Counted from the first letter of the stretch, positions 1 to 13,091 are shown. The stretch is 64,000 nucleotides of DNA from Strigamia acuminata (GCA_949358305.1 OX442319.1:2790001-2854000); one strand, 5' to 3'. Notes: generated by a model from the letters alone, not told the origin. Translations and numbers: made by a program.

Positions 1-3000
1 TAAACTGTGGCCAAACTCGTGCGCTGCCACAGCGAATAAACTGACTCCTGGAAAAAGACGAAAAGAGAAAAATTAAAGTTTTTAAGAGCAAAAAATACAC
101 CTGGTTCTCATCACATGAATGAGGGGTGGAGGTCAACAGGAAATGATTCGTTATCCACCACATGCCCACATTAAATGACGTCATTTGTTTATTGGCTCGT
201 GTTTATTGATAGTGACCAGATGTAGATATAATTTTGTTTTAAGATAAAAATGTTGTTTTGAACGAATTTGAATTTACCTGTGGAATCTTCGTTGTGTGTG
301 GCGTCCCAGGCTTCTTCGTCGTCGAAATGAGTGTCACCTCCCAGACCGGGTCCGGGGAAAAACGCGTGTGCCAGCACAGACCCGGGACCGTCGAAAGAGT
401 AACCATCGCCATGGTAACCACGGAAAAACGAAATGGAAATGTCGGCTTCTTGACCTCGCGCGAGTTCGGTGAATGTTAGTCGAGAGGCCTCGCTCCAAAC
501 CTTGAATGCGCGACTTAACTCGTGTCTTATTGTCCGGTAATCGAGTGTCGCTGCTGTGTCCAAAATGCTAACAAATAAACAAAGAAATGCGTTGGAAAAA
601 TTAAAACAAAAAACCAAAAAAAAAATTAATTAAACAACGTTGAAATTTCAACAACAAAAAAACGTTTTTAAAAATTAAACAAAGTTGAAATTTAAACAAA
701 AAATTCCGTTTCTAAACGGAAGTGTCAATGAATTTAAATTTCAAATCAAAGAAAAGGTATTTCGAAGAAAAAAAAAATTAAAAATGGAATTTTCCTTTTT
801 AAAAATAACCAGATATTAATCACATTAAAACATGTTCCTTTTTAAAAAAATTAAACAAAAAACATGACATAATAACACGCATTAAAAGCAAGTCTAAAAA
901 TCAACATAAAAAAAAAACATACATACTAACACAAGAATGTAAAATAAGAAAGGATACATAATTACACACGACGAGACGCAAAAACGAGGACACGTGCAAG
1001 TAGACTAAAATTAAATCCTTGTCGAATTGTTTGCAAGCCTTACTACACTCACTCAAGGAGGTTGTGGCGGATCAAACGGCACGTCACAGCCAAGTTGAGT
1101 GAGTGAGGTCAGGAAACCGAAAACCAAATCCAAACACATCACGTGGGAAAATGCAAAAATCGCAAGGTCAAAACTAAACTCCAAACAAACGACTCCTTGT
1201 GCAAATCCATGTATGGTGTCTGAAAACATTGGCATCACTAAAGAGTAGCTCACCTCCACGTGAGGTCGAGGTGATCCCATTTGCCTCCTTGGAGAGCGTA
1301 GCGCCGAACTCGGTCTGAAGTTCCAACCACGTCTGGAACTCCGCAGCGGCGCCTGGTCATGACATTTATTGTCCTTTCGTCCACGACGCCCGTTTCGGAA
1401 ATGCCCGCATAACGTTGCATCGCACGGATGGCATCTTTCAGCTGCTCCTCCGTGCGCAAATTGCCCGCGTTCAAGTCCGTCGGAGGCAAATAGCCATATT
1501 TGGTGAGAAAATCCTGCAAATAAATGAATAAGTCGTCAGCTCGGTCCTGCCTTTATCTCAAATCCAGCTAAAGGTGACGGAGTCATCGGAAGTGGCCACG
1601 GAAGAGCATCCGTTGCTGACCGACTGTTAATTGGTCAAAGAGCCCTTTTTGGCTGGGGTTATTTCCGGTTTTAGATTTTTAGATTTTTTTTTCTTTTTTT
1701 TTTTTTTGCAAATTCAAAAGGGGACAAAATGGCAAAATTTGATCTTTACCAACTGTTAAATGAGCACTCATCCTCCCACGCACGCGCAGCCTCTGTGCTC
1801 TCAAGGTAAGGTCGCGGAGCTGAAGGGAGGCCACATGTTGCGCCATCTGGCGTCTTTGCAATTTTTGGCTAAAACAAACTGATAACCCACCAGTTGCTAC
1901 ATTGAGAACATCGAAAATCACACCACAAAATGCTCAACTTACAGTTCGCGCCCGGTATATTGATGCTAAATTCGTACTGCGCATCCCATTCTTCGCAGAC
2001 GATTTTCTAATTCCAGTTGTTATTTAGCAGTATTAAGCCTAATATTAGGCCCAATAAAGCAAAAATAAAGTAAACAAACAACAATAAACTCATCATTAAA
2101 AGTAATTTACACCAGTATGACCAAAATATTGTTGTTTATTTACTTAATTTTAGCATTATTAGGCCTAATAATAGGCTTAATACTGCTAAATAACAACTGG
2201 AATTGAAAATCGTCTGCGCAGAATGGGATGTGCAGTACGAATTTAGCATCAAGATATCTTTTTAGGGGATACCGGGCGCGAACTGTAGGTCCTTTTTAAA
2301 CAGCGCCGTACTAACCACTTCAGAGAGCTCAAGCAGAAAGTAAAATTATAAAATAGGATGTATTTGAAATGTACTATATCCATTGTCTAATTAAATATTT
2401 AACATTAACTACTATAAAGTCCTTTTTAAAAAAGACAATCACAAAAATTTAAACATGCCAAATTATTATGCCAAAAATTATTTAGGTAAGTTGTTTTAAC
2501 CCTAGTACAAAGTGATGTCTACAAATAAATGTGGTGATTGATTCCTTCAATTTAATACTGGAATTATGCTTATTATGTAAAATTCTGAAAAGTAGTGTTG
2601 TAAAGATAAAGACAATTAAAAACAGATAAAGACATTCAGGAATCGGGGATCAGAGCTATTTGTTTGCTTATTTAATCACATTTATAATCAAAATTTTTTT
2701 GGTTGAAAAACACTTTGATGTCAGTTGGTTATTTGACGATAGTGAAATGTACGAATCAATACGGAAAACTGTATATTTCCTATTTATTCGTGAATAAATT
2801 TTGTATTCAGTATTGCTTGTTTAAATAATTTATTTTTTGTAATATTCTGCCATTGGGTGTCTTATTTTTAACTTATCTCGTGTACTTAAAAGTATTGTAC
2901 CCACCCAGCAATTGTACTATGCCACACTCACATCGTATTGTATGTAAACTGAATAGACTTATTAAATATTTATGCTTAACAGGGAAGAGAGAATTAGTTT

Positions 3001-5331
3001 CCATTGAAAAACTGTTTGTAAAACTTGGTTTGTGATTTATTTCCCACTGGATCATATAACCACTAAAAAAATAAAGGATGGTTGAAATAAAAAGTAGTTT
3101 GGATTAAGAAAAACTGAAAAAGAATTTTTTTAAAAATAAAAAATAACTTTTTAAATGAACTCTTTGTGTTAGAAAAACTTACACAAACTAATATTTAAAA
3201 AATTGACCAGAAAAAAAACAACAAACTTTTAAAAAAATTAATAACTCAATTTAAATTTTTTCATGAAATGAAATAAATCCACTTTTAAAATTCAAAGCAC
3301 AAGATTTATTGACTAGCCATTGTCCTACCTTATGGTAAATCCACTAGTTTTTTAAAATAGAATTTAAAAAAATATATATATCTAATTTTATTAATATGTA
3401 ATTCCAGTTAGATAATTAGTTTTATTTAAATAAATTAATTTTTTTACTTCACTTTTAAATACAAATAAAAAATCCAATTGTATGCTAAATTTCCTGTTCT
3501 AAACAAAATCCGCCATGTCTGATGCAAAAAACCGGCTTAAAGTGTGCAAGTTGTGCTTAAACATATTTTTGGGTCAATAATAAATTGTTTATTCACTGAT
3601 TGGTCGAGTTCTACTTTGCTATAACACCAATTAAATTTTTTACTTCTAAAGAATAAAATATGAAACTAAATACAAACAAAATTAAATGAAATGGTTATCA
3701 AAGTTCAGGCGACAATAAATAACCGTTTGCTTTCTTGGGATTGGCAAGCAGATCAAAGATTAAGTGGCCTATTCTATTCCAGGGAACTACCCGAGTCAAA
3801 TTTCCAAATAAACCTTGCGACCTATTACAAGAAAAGTAGGATTTAAAAATAATAACAATAACAATAAATAAAGAGTGAGAAATTCTACAATTAATGTAGA
3901 ATTTTGTAAAATAATTTCACTCAGTTTTGGCATTTGCACAAGGGTTTACTTCATGTTAGCAGTGACCAATGAAAACTATTTTTAATAAATTAAAAAAAAA
4001 AAACCTTTAAAGAACATTTTTATCTCAGTATGGTTTTCGCTTAGAAAATGACTAATTTCTCAAATTAATTGTGAATTGCACAAAATTAATTGTAAAAAAA
4101 TCATTATCTTATCTAAAATGAGTTTTGAAGAGCAGTAATTTTTTTTTTCTGCAAAAATTAGTGTTTATCACAAATTCCACAATCTCTATCGACTTCAGAA
4201 AGATACCAGAACGTTCTGATTCCAGTTATTTCTAAAAAAAAAAAAAATTAATATACCACTATCAATATTTTCCCCCTTTTTAAGACTGCAATCTCCCCTC
4301 CAATTATTGTATACGGTTCCATTGTTTTGTCAAAAAAAAATCTTTAAAATCTGAAACTATTTCTGTCCCATCTCCATACCCATACACTCAATGTCTCTAA
4401 ATTCACAGATTAGCAGATACAGTATTAATTTCAACTCCATGACAAACCCTACAATAAATGATTACACATCATTCTTTGTAAACAACATTGATTCAACATT
4501 TCCATTAAAACATTCCTTGTTGTTTTATTTATTTCCGCGCTGCTATTTACATCACCAAAAAAGAAAAACAAGAAAAAATGAAAATATTTCGCTAAAACTA
4601 TTAATTATCGACCTCAACTAAAAATAAATAAAAACAAAAACACAATTTCAGCATACCAAAGCATTTCTCTTATTACACCAACCAATTCGCCCTCTTTGAC
4701 TCTCGCAGCAGCTGGACTCTCTCCCCCTAGTCTTATAAATTGCCGTCCCCATCAGAAGAAAGGACCTTGGTTACCATAACAACAGTCATGCGCTCGCAAG
4801 ATGTGAGTCTTATCAGCAGCGGGGCAAGGGAGAAACAAGCTTTCCTCCGGAAGTCAACTTGGGGTGAATGAATCCCTCATTCTCCTCTCATCTGCCCCGT
4901 CTATTTTTACTATGTGAATCGCCCGTTCGCATCTCACAAACCCAAGACACCAAACAGTCAACACACACAAAAAAATCGATTCAAGACAAGTTATCGCGCG
5001 ACTATTCCAGGTTCATGTTGGGTTGAGTCGACTCAACTTTCGGGCGAAGGTCACGCCGCGGGCTCACTGACTGGCGGGACGGGGGAGCGCGAGAAGCGGG
5101 CTAACGGAAACGGAGCACGGCCGCATTTCGGCGCAAAGATGCTGGCACGTCGCACGCAAATCAACGGTAAAACTAGAGAAACAAACGAATAGAAATGAAT
5201 TGACTCACCACGGCGCCTGCCATGGTGGCGCTGTCGAGTTGTTGGTGGCTACTCATGTGATAAACCACGGGCCGAGCGTCCAGCGACCGGAGGCACCACG
5301 CGGCTGCCACGAGTAGCAGAAGGAACCCCAT
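1..5331 (-). CDS. Matrix metalloproteinase, 5' part (four exons, truncated by window edge)
   Basis: Secreted zinc endopeptidase that degrades extracellular matrix. Minus-strand exons: 5331-5209, 1513-1254, 567-278 and 47-1, all with GT-AG borders and matching phases (0, 2, 1). Exon 1 gives a signal peptide ([16 protein letters not shown]). Exon 2 gives the propeptide with the cysteine switch RRRCGVPD and a furin-like RVRR site before the catalytic domain. Exon 3 gives the first half of the catalytic domain, with the structural metal-binding stretch ([18 protein letters not shown], then HFDDEEAW). Exon 4 gives VAAHEFGH, the start of the catalytic HExxHxxGxxH helix. The rest of the helix, the Met-turn and any hemopexin domain lie outside the window. 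A start at 5412 is also open, has a better Kozak context, and would add 27 residues before the signal peptide. The family call is firm; the subclass is not resolved. Confidence 0.93.
1514..5208 (-). other. MMP intron 1, AT-rich
   Basis: This 3.7-kb intron follows the donor after residue 41 (GTG|GTGAGT) and ends at the acceptor TTTGCAG at 1514-1520. It contains the foldback element at 1942-2285. The remainder is AT-rich with poly-A and poly-T runs, and I see no exon-like sequence in it. Introns 2 (568-1253) and 3 (48-277) are likewise featureless. Confidence 0.7.
1942..2285. repeat. Foldback MITE, TA target duplication
   Basis: Two arms of roughly 110-150 bp are near-perfect reverse complements. 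The outer end reads CAGTTCGCGCCCGGTAT and the other end is its complement. TA flanks both ends (1940-1941, 2286-2287). An inner palindrome with AGGCCTAATA motifs surrounds the centre. There is no coding capacity. The TA duplication and CAG ends are typical of Tc1/mariner-derived MITEs. Confidence 0.8.
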
Positions 5332-5770
5332 CTGAGTAGAGAACGACGCCCGGAGCGCCACTGCCAACGAACCAGGCGGCCTCAGCCTTGCGCCTAGCCA
5401 CCAGGGTGCCATGACGGCAACACCAACCCCACCCTCGCTCTTCCAACAGCCCCGCCCCTAAGAGGATGTAAGGGGGGATGGCGGGCCGGCGAGAGGATAT
5501 CAAACTAGAATGTTATGTTGCTCGGTGTTTGAGAGCGGATTTTGTATCCGTTCGATTCGATTTGTGACGTGCGTTTCTGGAGAAATGGGGGTTGGCGCGC
5601 GAGGCGAGCACGCGCCGCATTGATCAGTTTCCCCCCGGTTCGCGACCCCAGCAGATGGTGTTCGGGGGAATTAGGGGTCGGCGGCGACAAAATGCGACGT
5701 CTGGCGTCATGGCTACGTGGGTGTGGGATTGGGATGGGTGAATAAAGGAGAATACTCGAGAGTTGTCAGA
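4730..5770 (-). promoter_or_regulatory. GC-rich region around the MMP first exon, probable promoter
   Basis: Base composition changes from AT-rich to clearly GC- and CpG-richer over about 1 kb surrounding the signal-peptide exon, then returns to AT-rich sequence. I see no convincing TATA box upstream of 5331 or 5412 on the minus strand. Promoter function is inferred from position and composition only. Confidence 0.35.
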
Positions 5771-8064
5771 AGGAAAAAATGTGGAACTGACAAAATGCGG
5801 TTGGTGCGTGGATGTGATTCATTTCCCTTTGGGTTTTGTTCGGAAGAAGAGCCGTTAAGCAACTGCGGTTCAAAAGTCCTGGTGGTGCAATATGGGGTTG
5901 CCAATTTCATGACTTTTAAAAAAAATTATTTATTTTTATTTTTTGAGGGATTTGACCTCTTTTGGACATGTTTTTATTGTTTGGAGTTTTGCCAAGTGTA
6001 CAATTGTACAATGTCAATGCCAAATGTGAGGCAATTATGTTGATTGTTTATATCTTTAATTATGATTATGATTATTTTTTAAATTTAGATGGGGTGTGAT
6101 GTACTTTAAAACTGCTTTACTCTTCTTTTCTTGGCTCGTTTTGTTTGTTTTGAAATGAATTAGTCAGCACGTTGAATGTTTTCTTTTTTTCCCTCTCGTT
6201 TTGGTGAATTGAGACTTGAGAGTGGATTTCGTACACAAGGGTGGTGGTGGCACTTCTCGCCATAACCAATGTGTCAAAACTTTGCAGGATGTGCAGCAGC
6301 CGGCTTTGGTTGGTTTTGGAAAATGGCAAAACTGATACACATTAATCAGAAGGAAATGCACGAACTTTAAACAATGATAATCCAAACTAAAATGCATCCG
6401 GAAAACTTTGTTTTGGAATACATATCACATCCTTTAGTCGTTTTATTTATAACTAGAAAAAAATATATTCTAAATTTTAATTGTTTAATTATTTTGCAAG
6501 AAAATGGGTGTACTTCTCTGCCGGCACTTCTTTGTCAATTAAAATGAATGACATTTAAATTTAGGTAATGGTTTACAATTATATAATGTGTATATTAAAT
6601 ATTCTAAAATTAGAATAGCTATATTTAACATGTTTATGTCCATGGGTGTAGTAAAAAGTTGTTCACACCTTGCAATGAGCTGAGATCTTAAAGCGATGAT
6701 TTTAACTGAACGGTTTTACTTCGTTATTTCGATTACACAGCGAAAATTAAAAACAACAATTGAGAAAAAATCAGAAAAGTTCAACAGGTTTTAGACGTTC
6801 TCCATTTCAATGAATCGGAGACACGTCTAAAAGTTTTATTTAAAGTATGACTATCAGCAATGACTGCAGATAATGCAACGTTTGTCATGGGTTCATATGC
6901 CACATCTGGTGGCAAAACCTGTCATATACCAGTTTATAAAGTTAAAATTAGGTTTGGTTCAGTGCATTAGTCTTAAGGGAAGTTGTCAGCAGATTCGGGA
7001 AAAGTGTGGAAGGTGGCAGCACAAGGCAAGAGGAAAAGAAATATGCTCAGTGTCAGGCAATAAAATCCCACTGACTGATTAAAATTAAACTCTAATAACT
7101 AGCTCCGAAAAATTTGTCTTGATTATGTTGTAAAGAAGGCTAAAATGTTCCATATTGAGAGAGCAATATAATAGCTGTGATGTCACTGCGGGATACCACA
7201 GCTCTGAAAATGTTTTATATTGCAAGTTTATTATGAGTATTCTGCAGGGTCTAGTTTGTGTTATTAAGTTAAGATTATAGATGGCCTTTTTAAGAAAGTT
7301 GTTATTGTTTAAAAAGATTGTTTTGTTGGTTGTTATGGTTTTTGTCAATGAAAAAAAGAATTCACCAAAATTGGATTCTGAATTGTAAAATTTACTGGAA
7401 AATACATTAGGATTTGATTTCTCAAGATTTGATTTATTAATCAAAGTCACAACTTCATACACAGCCAAGTTCCAGAAGTTTGCCACAATTTGGACAAGAC
7501 AAAACAAACCTCCAAATCCTTACACATAATAAACTGCAACAAAAAAAGTTGAATATTCTGTCAATGACAGAAAAGGTGATACGTTTAATAGAATAATATA
7601 TGTAGCATTTTCACTCCTTGGTGGAATGATATGCCACTAGCTGATGCAAATATGATTTCGTTTTTCAGATGTCTGCTTTTGGGGCTGAGTTCTTTGGACT
7701 ACATAAAAACTTGGAATTATCATTTGCTTTATTTTATTTATTTTTGAAGCAGTTTTGTACTTTTGTGAAGAATCCTTTCTTATCACTAACTTCGCAACTT
7801 CCGGTAGACTAACACAAGCCACACTTTTCTAGTTCCATTCACTGTTCACTGCATCACTGCAAGACTTTGCTGCAATACCCACAGCAAAAATTTTTTGGAG
7901 TGGTTCAAAATTAAAAAAATTTGTTTGTTTAAATCACCATCATTAACTGTCCCCTGAATTGTACTCAATTGAGAATGCTTAGAGACTTCTTGCCCGTGAA
8001 GTGTATAAAGTTGGTCAGCAATTTTCCACACGAATTGAAAATGGCAATTGGATAACGACTTCAA
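5771..8064. other. No recognised gene
   Basis: AT-rich intergenic DNA. Short open frames on both strands show no recognisable protein features. A small inverted repeat lies at 6789-6833 (TTTTAGACGT...ACGTCTAAAA). The last ~100 bp before 8065 may belong to the decayed MULE that continues after the inserted foldback element. Confidence 0.5.
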
Positions 8065-8066
8065 TA

Positions 8067-8835
8067 CAGGGTGTCTCGCCGAACACCTACCAGGTGAATT
8101 ATTTCATAATCATGTTAATTCAAAAAAACTTTTGATTATGAATTGAAGTAAATGACATGTGACGAATTCAATGAAACATGTTAAATTCATGTGACATTGT
8201 TGCATCACTGTTTTGCAACTCGTAACTTTTAAACCAACAATGCTACGCAAAAAATGTCAATTGCAAAGTTGTAGAGAACCATCTAATTAGTCTAGAACTG
8301 TTCTTAAAAAAATTATTTCTTACTGAAAAGTTTTGAGAAAAAAAAGTTTGAAACATTGGTCTACTCAGCTTTGTAACTCAGCTTTGTAACCTAAAACTAT
8401 TGGGGCAACCAAGCTAATCCTCAATTAGGACACTTTATTGAGTCATACTTGTAAGTAGAAGAGAGGAAACACAAAAGAAAGGAAATAATTTATTTTGGAA
8501 ATACATTCCACATGATAGTTTTAGATTATAAAGCTGAGTAGACAAACATTTCAAACCTTTTTTTCTCAAAACTTTTCAGTAAGAGGTAATTTTTTTAAGA
8601 ACAGTACTAGACTAATTAGATGCTTCTCTACAACTTTGTAATTGACATTTTTTGCGTAGCATTGTTGGTTTAAAAGTTACGAGTTGCAAAACAGTGATGC
8701 AACAATGTCACATGAATTTAACATGTTTCATTGAATTCGTCACATGTCATTTACGTCAATTCATAATCAAAAGTTTTTTTGAATTAACATGATTATGAAA
8801 TAATTCACCTGGCAGGTGTTCGGCGAGACACCCTG
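8067..8835. repeat. Long terminal-inverted-repeat element, non-coding
   Basis: The left arm starts CAGGGTGTCTCGCCGAACAC and the right arm ends with its exact complement. The arms continue as imperfect inverted repeats for over 300 bp, leaving a short unpaired centre around 8390-8500. TA flanks both ends (8065-8066, 8836-8837), the target duplication of Tc1/mariner-type elements. No open frame of note, so a non-autonomous foldback element. It splits the decayed MULE sequence. Confidence 0.85.
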
Positions 8836-8884
8836 TATGGCAGTTCAGCAGTTACTAGCTGCTCTGTCGTTTTTGCCTCATAAC

Positions 8885-9270
8885 AGAATGAAGTCAGCAT
8901 ACAGGCTGCTATAACTGCAGAACGGCATTGGAGCCTGCAGCTTACTCAAGTGGTGGGAAGACAATTACATGTTCGGGAAACCCAGCCGCAATGGTACACG
9001 AGCTGCGCCTAAGTTTCCACACAGTTTGTGGAGCTGCAGCAAAGTGTTTAAAAATGAGCAGCCACACACTATAAATGCAGTAGAATCATGGCATTTTTGC
9101 TTCAACGGCTTAGTGGCAGCTGCACATGTTTGCACAAAAAATGTTTGGTTTGGATACAAGAATGTAAATGCAAATATTACTTCCTGCAAGATGCATGCAT
9201 TAAAAACTTCATGGAGAAGTGCAGGGGCAACAAACCAACTGCCAGTCACTACCACAATACCATTCAAGTA
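8885..9270 (+). pseudogene. Decayed MULE-type transposase fragment
   Basis: The plus-strand translation over 8965-9270 contains FPHSLWSC, then TINAVESWHFCFNGLVAAAH. This matches the conserved 'rTnNavEgwH..FngLv...hp' block near the C-terminal end of many animal MULE transposases, preceded by the usual 'ppxFPxxxW' stretch. Stop codons interrupt the reading frame on both sides and no catalytic DDE block is visible, so it is a relic. The adjacent foldback at 8067-8835 appears to have inserted into it. Assignment is from remembered family patterns, not a search. Confidence 0.55.
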
Positions 9271-10570
9271 ACCATAGATGAAGTTTTAAGTAGAGAGCCA
9301 TATTGAACATGCAAGAACCAAAAAGTTCAAGGTTCCTCACTAAAGAAAGAAAGTTATCAGTTTCTGCGTGATGACAACTAGGTCATGATTGATGCAAAGC
9401 GCAGTTTCAGAAAAGTATTCAGAGATGTTTCTTACTACACCAAGCCTAACCCTAGGGAGACATCACAAAAAAGTTGTCTTTTCTTCAAAGTCAAAGCATG
9501 TGTGAAGGTCAACTCTAACAAAAACAAACTGCAGCTTTAACTGGAAGGTGCAACTGATTTAAGGCAAGCAAAGCATTAACATTATGGCAACGAACAAACA
9601 TTACGAAGAAGTTACCGAAGCAGCTTGAAGACAAAGTGGAGTCTTTCCATAAATTTATCATATGTTTACGGAAGTGTCATGGATATAAACTTTCCCAGTT
9701 TGGTAATATGTATGCGACACCCAGGTAATTCGATATGCCTTGTAATCGAACAGTAAACACAGTTGGTAAAAAGAGTGCCCTCGTTAAAGCAACGGAACAT
9801 TAAAAAAACGCTTTGTACCGTTTATCTAGCATGCATCGCAAACAGAACCAAATTAAAGTTGTCTGTCATATTTAAAAGGAAGAAAAATTCCCAAAAAACT
9901 GACTTTTCCACCGGATATCATTATTTGTGCCAATCCGAAAAGTTGGATGGATGAAGGTGTATAATTGTGGTTGTAGTATGAAATGTACGTCCAGGCAGCT
10001 TGTTATGTTGCTGAAGCATGCTGGTATGGCATATGTTCCAGGCGCATTTAGCGTAAAGGGTAAAACCAATGAAGAATGCTAAATCAAATGGAGAAACCAA
10101 GGGACATTAGTCAGACATGATTTGAAAGAGACCATTGCATGACCATGCCTGGAATTGAATTTGCATAGACGGAAAGTGTAATCAAGCAGCTGTTTGCTTG
10201 ACACAGAACCCAAGAAATTAAGCAATAACAGCTCACAACAGCAAGATTTCCAATACAAATATATTCAGACCAATTTTTTCTGATCAGTTATATTTACACC
10301 ATTGTAGTTATTCATCAGATGATTGTAGTAATAAATAATATACCACAATTCAAATGCTGCAAAAGTTTAAGCTTTAGTTGAACTAGTCCTAGGACCTCAT
10401 TCACTAGAGCTGATTTTAAACTTTTGGTTAGTGATGGCCCATTTGCAATTTGCAAAGATGCTTTTAATACAAGAAAACAGGAATATGTTATTAATTTTTT
10501 TATAAAGTTTACGCATATTTTGACTTTTACAAAAATCCGGTTGCACTGCAACTGAACTTATAAAACGCAT
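9271..10570. other. Repeat-derived DNA without a recognisable gene
   Basis: Probably the continuation of the decayed MULE: short coding-like stretches broken by stops in all frames. I recognise no domain and no terminal inverted repeat that would close the element. Confidence 0.35.
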
Positions 10571-10574
10571 TTAA

Positions 10575-11495
10575 AATGTTAATTTACACCCTGACAGATA
10601 GGTGCCATATGGAGCACAATGCATCAGTTAATTTTAGTGGTTACAAATCGATATTTGTTAATTTAAAAAAATAGGCCTACACTTAATTTGCCAAATATAG
10701 TTGTCAGGCATTGTAATTACACAACTTTTATGCGTCCATTTCTGTATGCTTTGAAGAAATCAAAAGTTGGCAACCCTATTTGTGATAAATGCTGCACACC
10801 TACATTTGAATGCAGGCTTACAATATCAAAATGGCAAATATGAATAAGATGGCACAAAAACCACGACCCACCAAAGCTCTCATTTAGTTACCACTGGATC
10901 AAATTGAGCAGTGGGCCAGGGACAACCACGAGGAGGTAGAGAGTTGGATTTGCTGTCCCCATAAAAATTGATCAACACTTGTCAGAATTCATTTTAAAAA
11001 ATAAATCGAGGAAACTCTCATACGATTTGATGCAATAAAAATGGACAATTCAATAAAAAACGAAATGATACAAAAATATGAATCTGGTAAAAAGAAATAA
11101 AAATGGCGGCACACGAAGAAACCGCCGAGAACACAAGTAGTAATGTTACGAATAATCGCGATGAATCCTTTCGTATCCTACACAATATCAGAACGAAAAT
11201 TAATATCAAGTGCCACTTAACTTCAGAAACGACAATTAAATAATTTGAATAAGGAAAACCTAGAAAAACCAGCAGGTGAATTTGAGACCACGCCACGCCG
11301 AGATACAAGAAAGCCAGGCACGATGAGGCCGGAAATGAAGTGATGTGACCAAATGATCATCTGATCAATTATGAGCCAATAGAAAGTGATTACACGACGT
11401 AAACGATGTAGTAGCAGAAGCAGAGATGGTAGAGACAATATTGTGTGTTAAAAAGTAAAGCTACATTTTGTGATGCACTACTGAAATAATAAACA
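10575..11495 (+). repeat. 0.9-kb dispersed repeat, copy A
   Basis: This block recurs in inverted orientation at 28395-30515 (copy B), where a 1.2-kb transposon splits it. Shared landmarks are the ACACCCTGACAGAT start, a stretch reading TTGGCAACCCTATTTGTGAT, the ATGGCGGCACACGAAGAAAC segment and the end GCTACATTTTGTGATGCACT. Similarity stops abruptly at both borders. I see no terminal inverted repeat and no large ORF, so the class is unknown. Confidence 0.8.
11103..11243 (+). CDS. Small ORF (46 aa) inside repeat copy A, function unknown
   Basis: It begins MAAHEETAENT and ends HLTSETTIK before a TAA. The same ORF is open in repeat copy B (28773-28615), at 52 residues, differing by substitutions and a net in-frame length change. 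The start context (AAAAATGG) is reasonable. Most base differences change amino acids, so purifying selection is not evident. It could be a first exon captured by the repeat. Function unknown. Confidence 0.25.
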   Translation: MAAHEETAENTSSNVTNNRDESFRILHNIRTKINIKCHLTSETTIK

Positions 11496-11681
11496 AGTAA
11501 ATAAAAAAAACTACGTTTTTAGAAAAAATCTTTTATGCTGTATCTTTTGCTAAAAATGAAAATGGAAATTAATTAAAACGACAGTCGACGGCTGACGGTA
11601 AGTGTGACATATAGATGGCGCCACTGTTTTCCCATAGAGTTTTACATGTTAATTTGTTTTACCAGTCCACAGCGCTTAAAA

Positions 11682-11936
11682 ATGAGTTTTTATGTTTGTT
11701 TGTTTTTTATAATGTTCGGAATGACCTGTTCTATGGAACCACAAAGCCAAAATTATAATTTTTTTAATGCTGAATTTATTTTTGGAAAATTATGTGAAAA
11801 TTACCCAAAATTACACAAACTGGAAGTTAAACCACCGTTCATGTCAAATCAAATAAAAGCCTTTAAAAATAATAATTTACTGATTTATAAATGTAATCTA
11901 ATAGAATCATTTGAAAACTATAAACGATGTTTCTAA
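11682..11936 (+). CDS. Unrecognised ORF, 84 aa, signal-peptide-like start
   Basis: From 11682 it opens with the hydrophobic run MSFYVCLFFIMFGMTCS, then a hydrophilic body and the end SFENYKRCF. An upstream in-frame ATG at 11604 is also open. The last ~30 bp recur at the start of duplication unit 3 (24465), so the ORF runs into duplicated non-coding DNA. That argues against a functional gene. I do not recognise it. Confidence 0.15.
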   Translation: MSFYVCLFFIMFGMTCSMEPQSQNYNFFNAEFIFGKLCENYPKLHKLEVKPPFMSNQIKAFKNNNLLIYKCNLIESFENYKRCF

Positions 11937-12549
11937 AAGATAAAAAATTAAAATCCTCTAATTGTGCAGGATAACCGATCAGTTTCTCATGGTTATGCAA
12001 TAAAAACGCGGCCAGTCCTTTGTCAGTGACCACTAGTAAACCAGACGGAAAGTGAACGTCATCCAGCAGCCCAATGCACGTGAAGATTTGGCCATTAGAT
12101 CAACTCATCTAAAATGATTTCTTACTATTTATGATAAAATAAAAAGCAACATTGAGGTTTGTGACGATGACTGCTCGAGATACAATTGTGATACATCTTG
12201 TGTACTTAACTTGAAAAACAAAAACAAAATTGTCTTTTGAAATAAAATTAGAAAAAAAAACCAAAAAAAACCGGCTTTTATTTTCAATTTTTACAAGTTT
12301 TGGGAAGATATAATAAACTCGAAATAAAATGAGAAAAATATACAGAAACAGCAGATTGTGTTTCGTGGATGAAACAAATTAAAACAAGTTTGAGTTGAAC
12401 AAAAAATGCAATTTAAAATACAGAACTTTCAACGCATAAATACATAAATGAATGCAGAAATAATAACACGTATTCGTGGTTAGCAGGATTCCATTCAACC
12501 GAGAAAATTTTTGAAATTAATTCTCATAAAAAATACTTATATAATACCG

Positions 12550-12658
12550 TACTGCCCCGAATGAACGCCGGGTTCAAATCGGCGCCGGGACTCATTTAAA
12601 CACCAGGAGGTTGAGTCGGGCAAATTAATAATCATTCCGGCATTTATTTGAGGCAGTT
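12550..12658. repeat. Small TIR element (MITE) in unit 1
   Basis: The ends read ACTGCCCCGAATGAACGCCG and, inverted, a CCGGCATTTATTTGAGGCAGT-like sequence. A second copy sits at the equivalent place in unit 4 (27850-27944). Units 2 and 3 lack it. No coding capacity. Confidence 0.7.
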
Positions 12659-12739
12659 ATTTTTAAAAATCAACTTGAAATTAAAATGCACCAATAAAAA
12701 CAAAAATTAAACCGTTTTTTGAATTTAAGAGCATTGGAA

Positions 12740-12930
12740 TATGCACACAAATAGCACTTGAATTGTTTTCTCTCGTGTGGGTTAATAAATGTTTATATTT
12801 AAATCCTCACTTCGAGTCGAAGAGAAGGCACACAAATGGCAATTACATGGTTTTTATCCGGTATGAATTTTTAAATGAATTTTCAAATCCCCATTTCAAT
12901 TGCAAGTTTTTCTTGTGTTGCTCACCATAA
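12740..12930 (-). pseudogene. Decayed two-finger C2H2 remnant, unit 1
   Basis: The minus strand still shows a CHxC-containing finger and flanking linker, related to the equivalent remnants at 20160-20400, 25260-25490 and 28020-28223. Here the frame is broken more than in the other copies. It is probably an old downstream exon or an older finger array of the same locus. Confidence 0.5.
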
Positions 12931-13091
12931 AAAATTGGAAATGAAATGAGAAAAATATACAGCAAGTAGCAGGTTTTGATTTGTGGATGAAAGAAATTGA
13001 AGCAAAAATGTGAGTTAATAACAAAAACAAAATGTCATTTGAAATAAAATTAGAATAACAGAATTATGAACTTAATGAACAATTGTGATTT

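Noticed and set aside
8969-9271. Separate new gene of 100 residues
   Set aside because: The sequence carries the MULE NAVExWH-type block and is bounded by stops; a relic, not a new gene.
11018-11438. Two hydrophobic minus-strand frames resembling membrane proteins
   Set aside because: They lie in the 0.9-kb repeat and are not conserved in copy B; hydrophobicity comes from T-rich codons.
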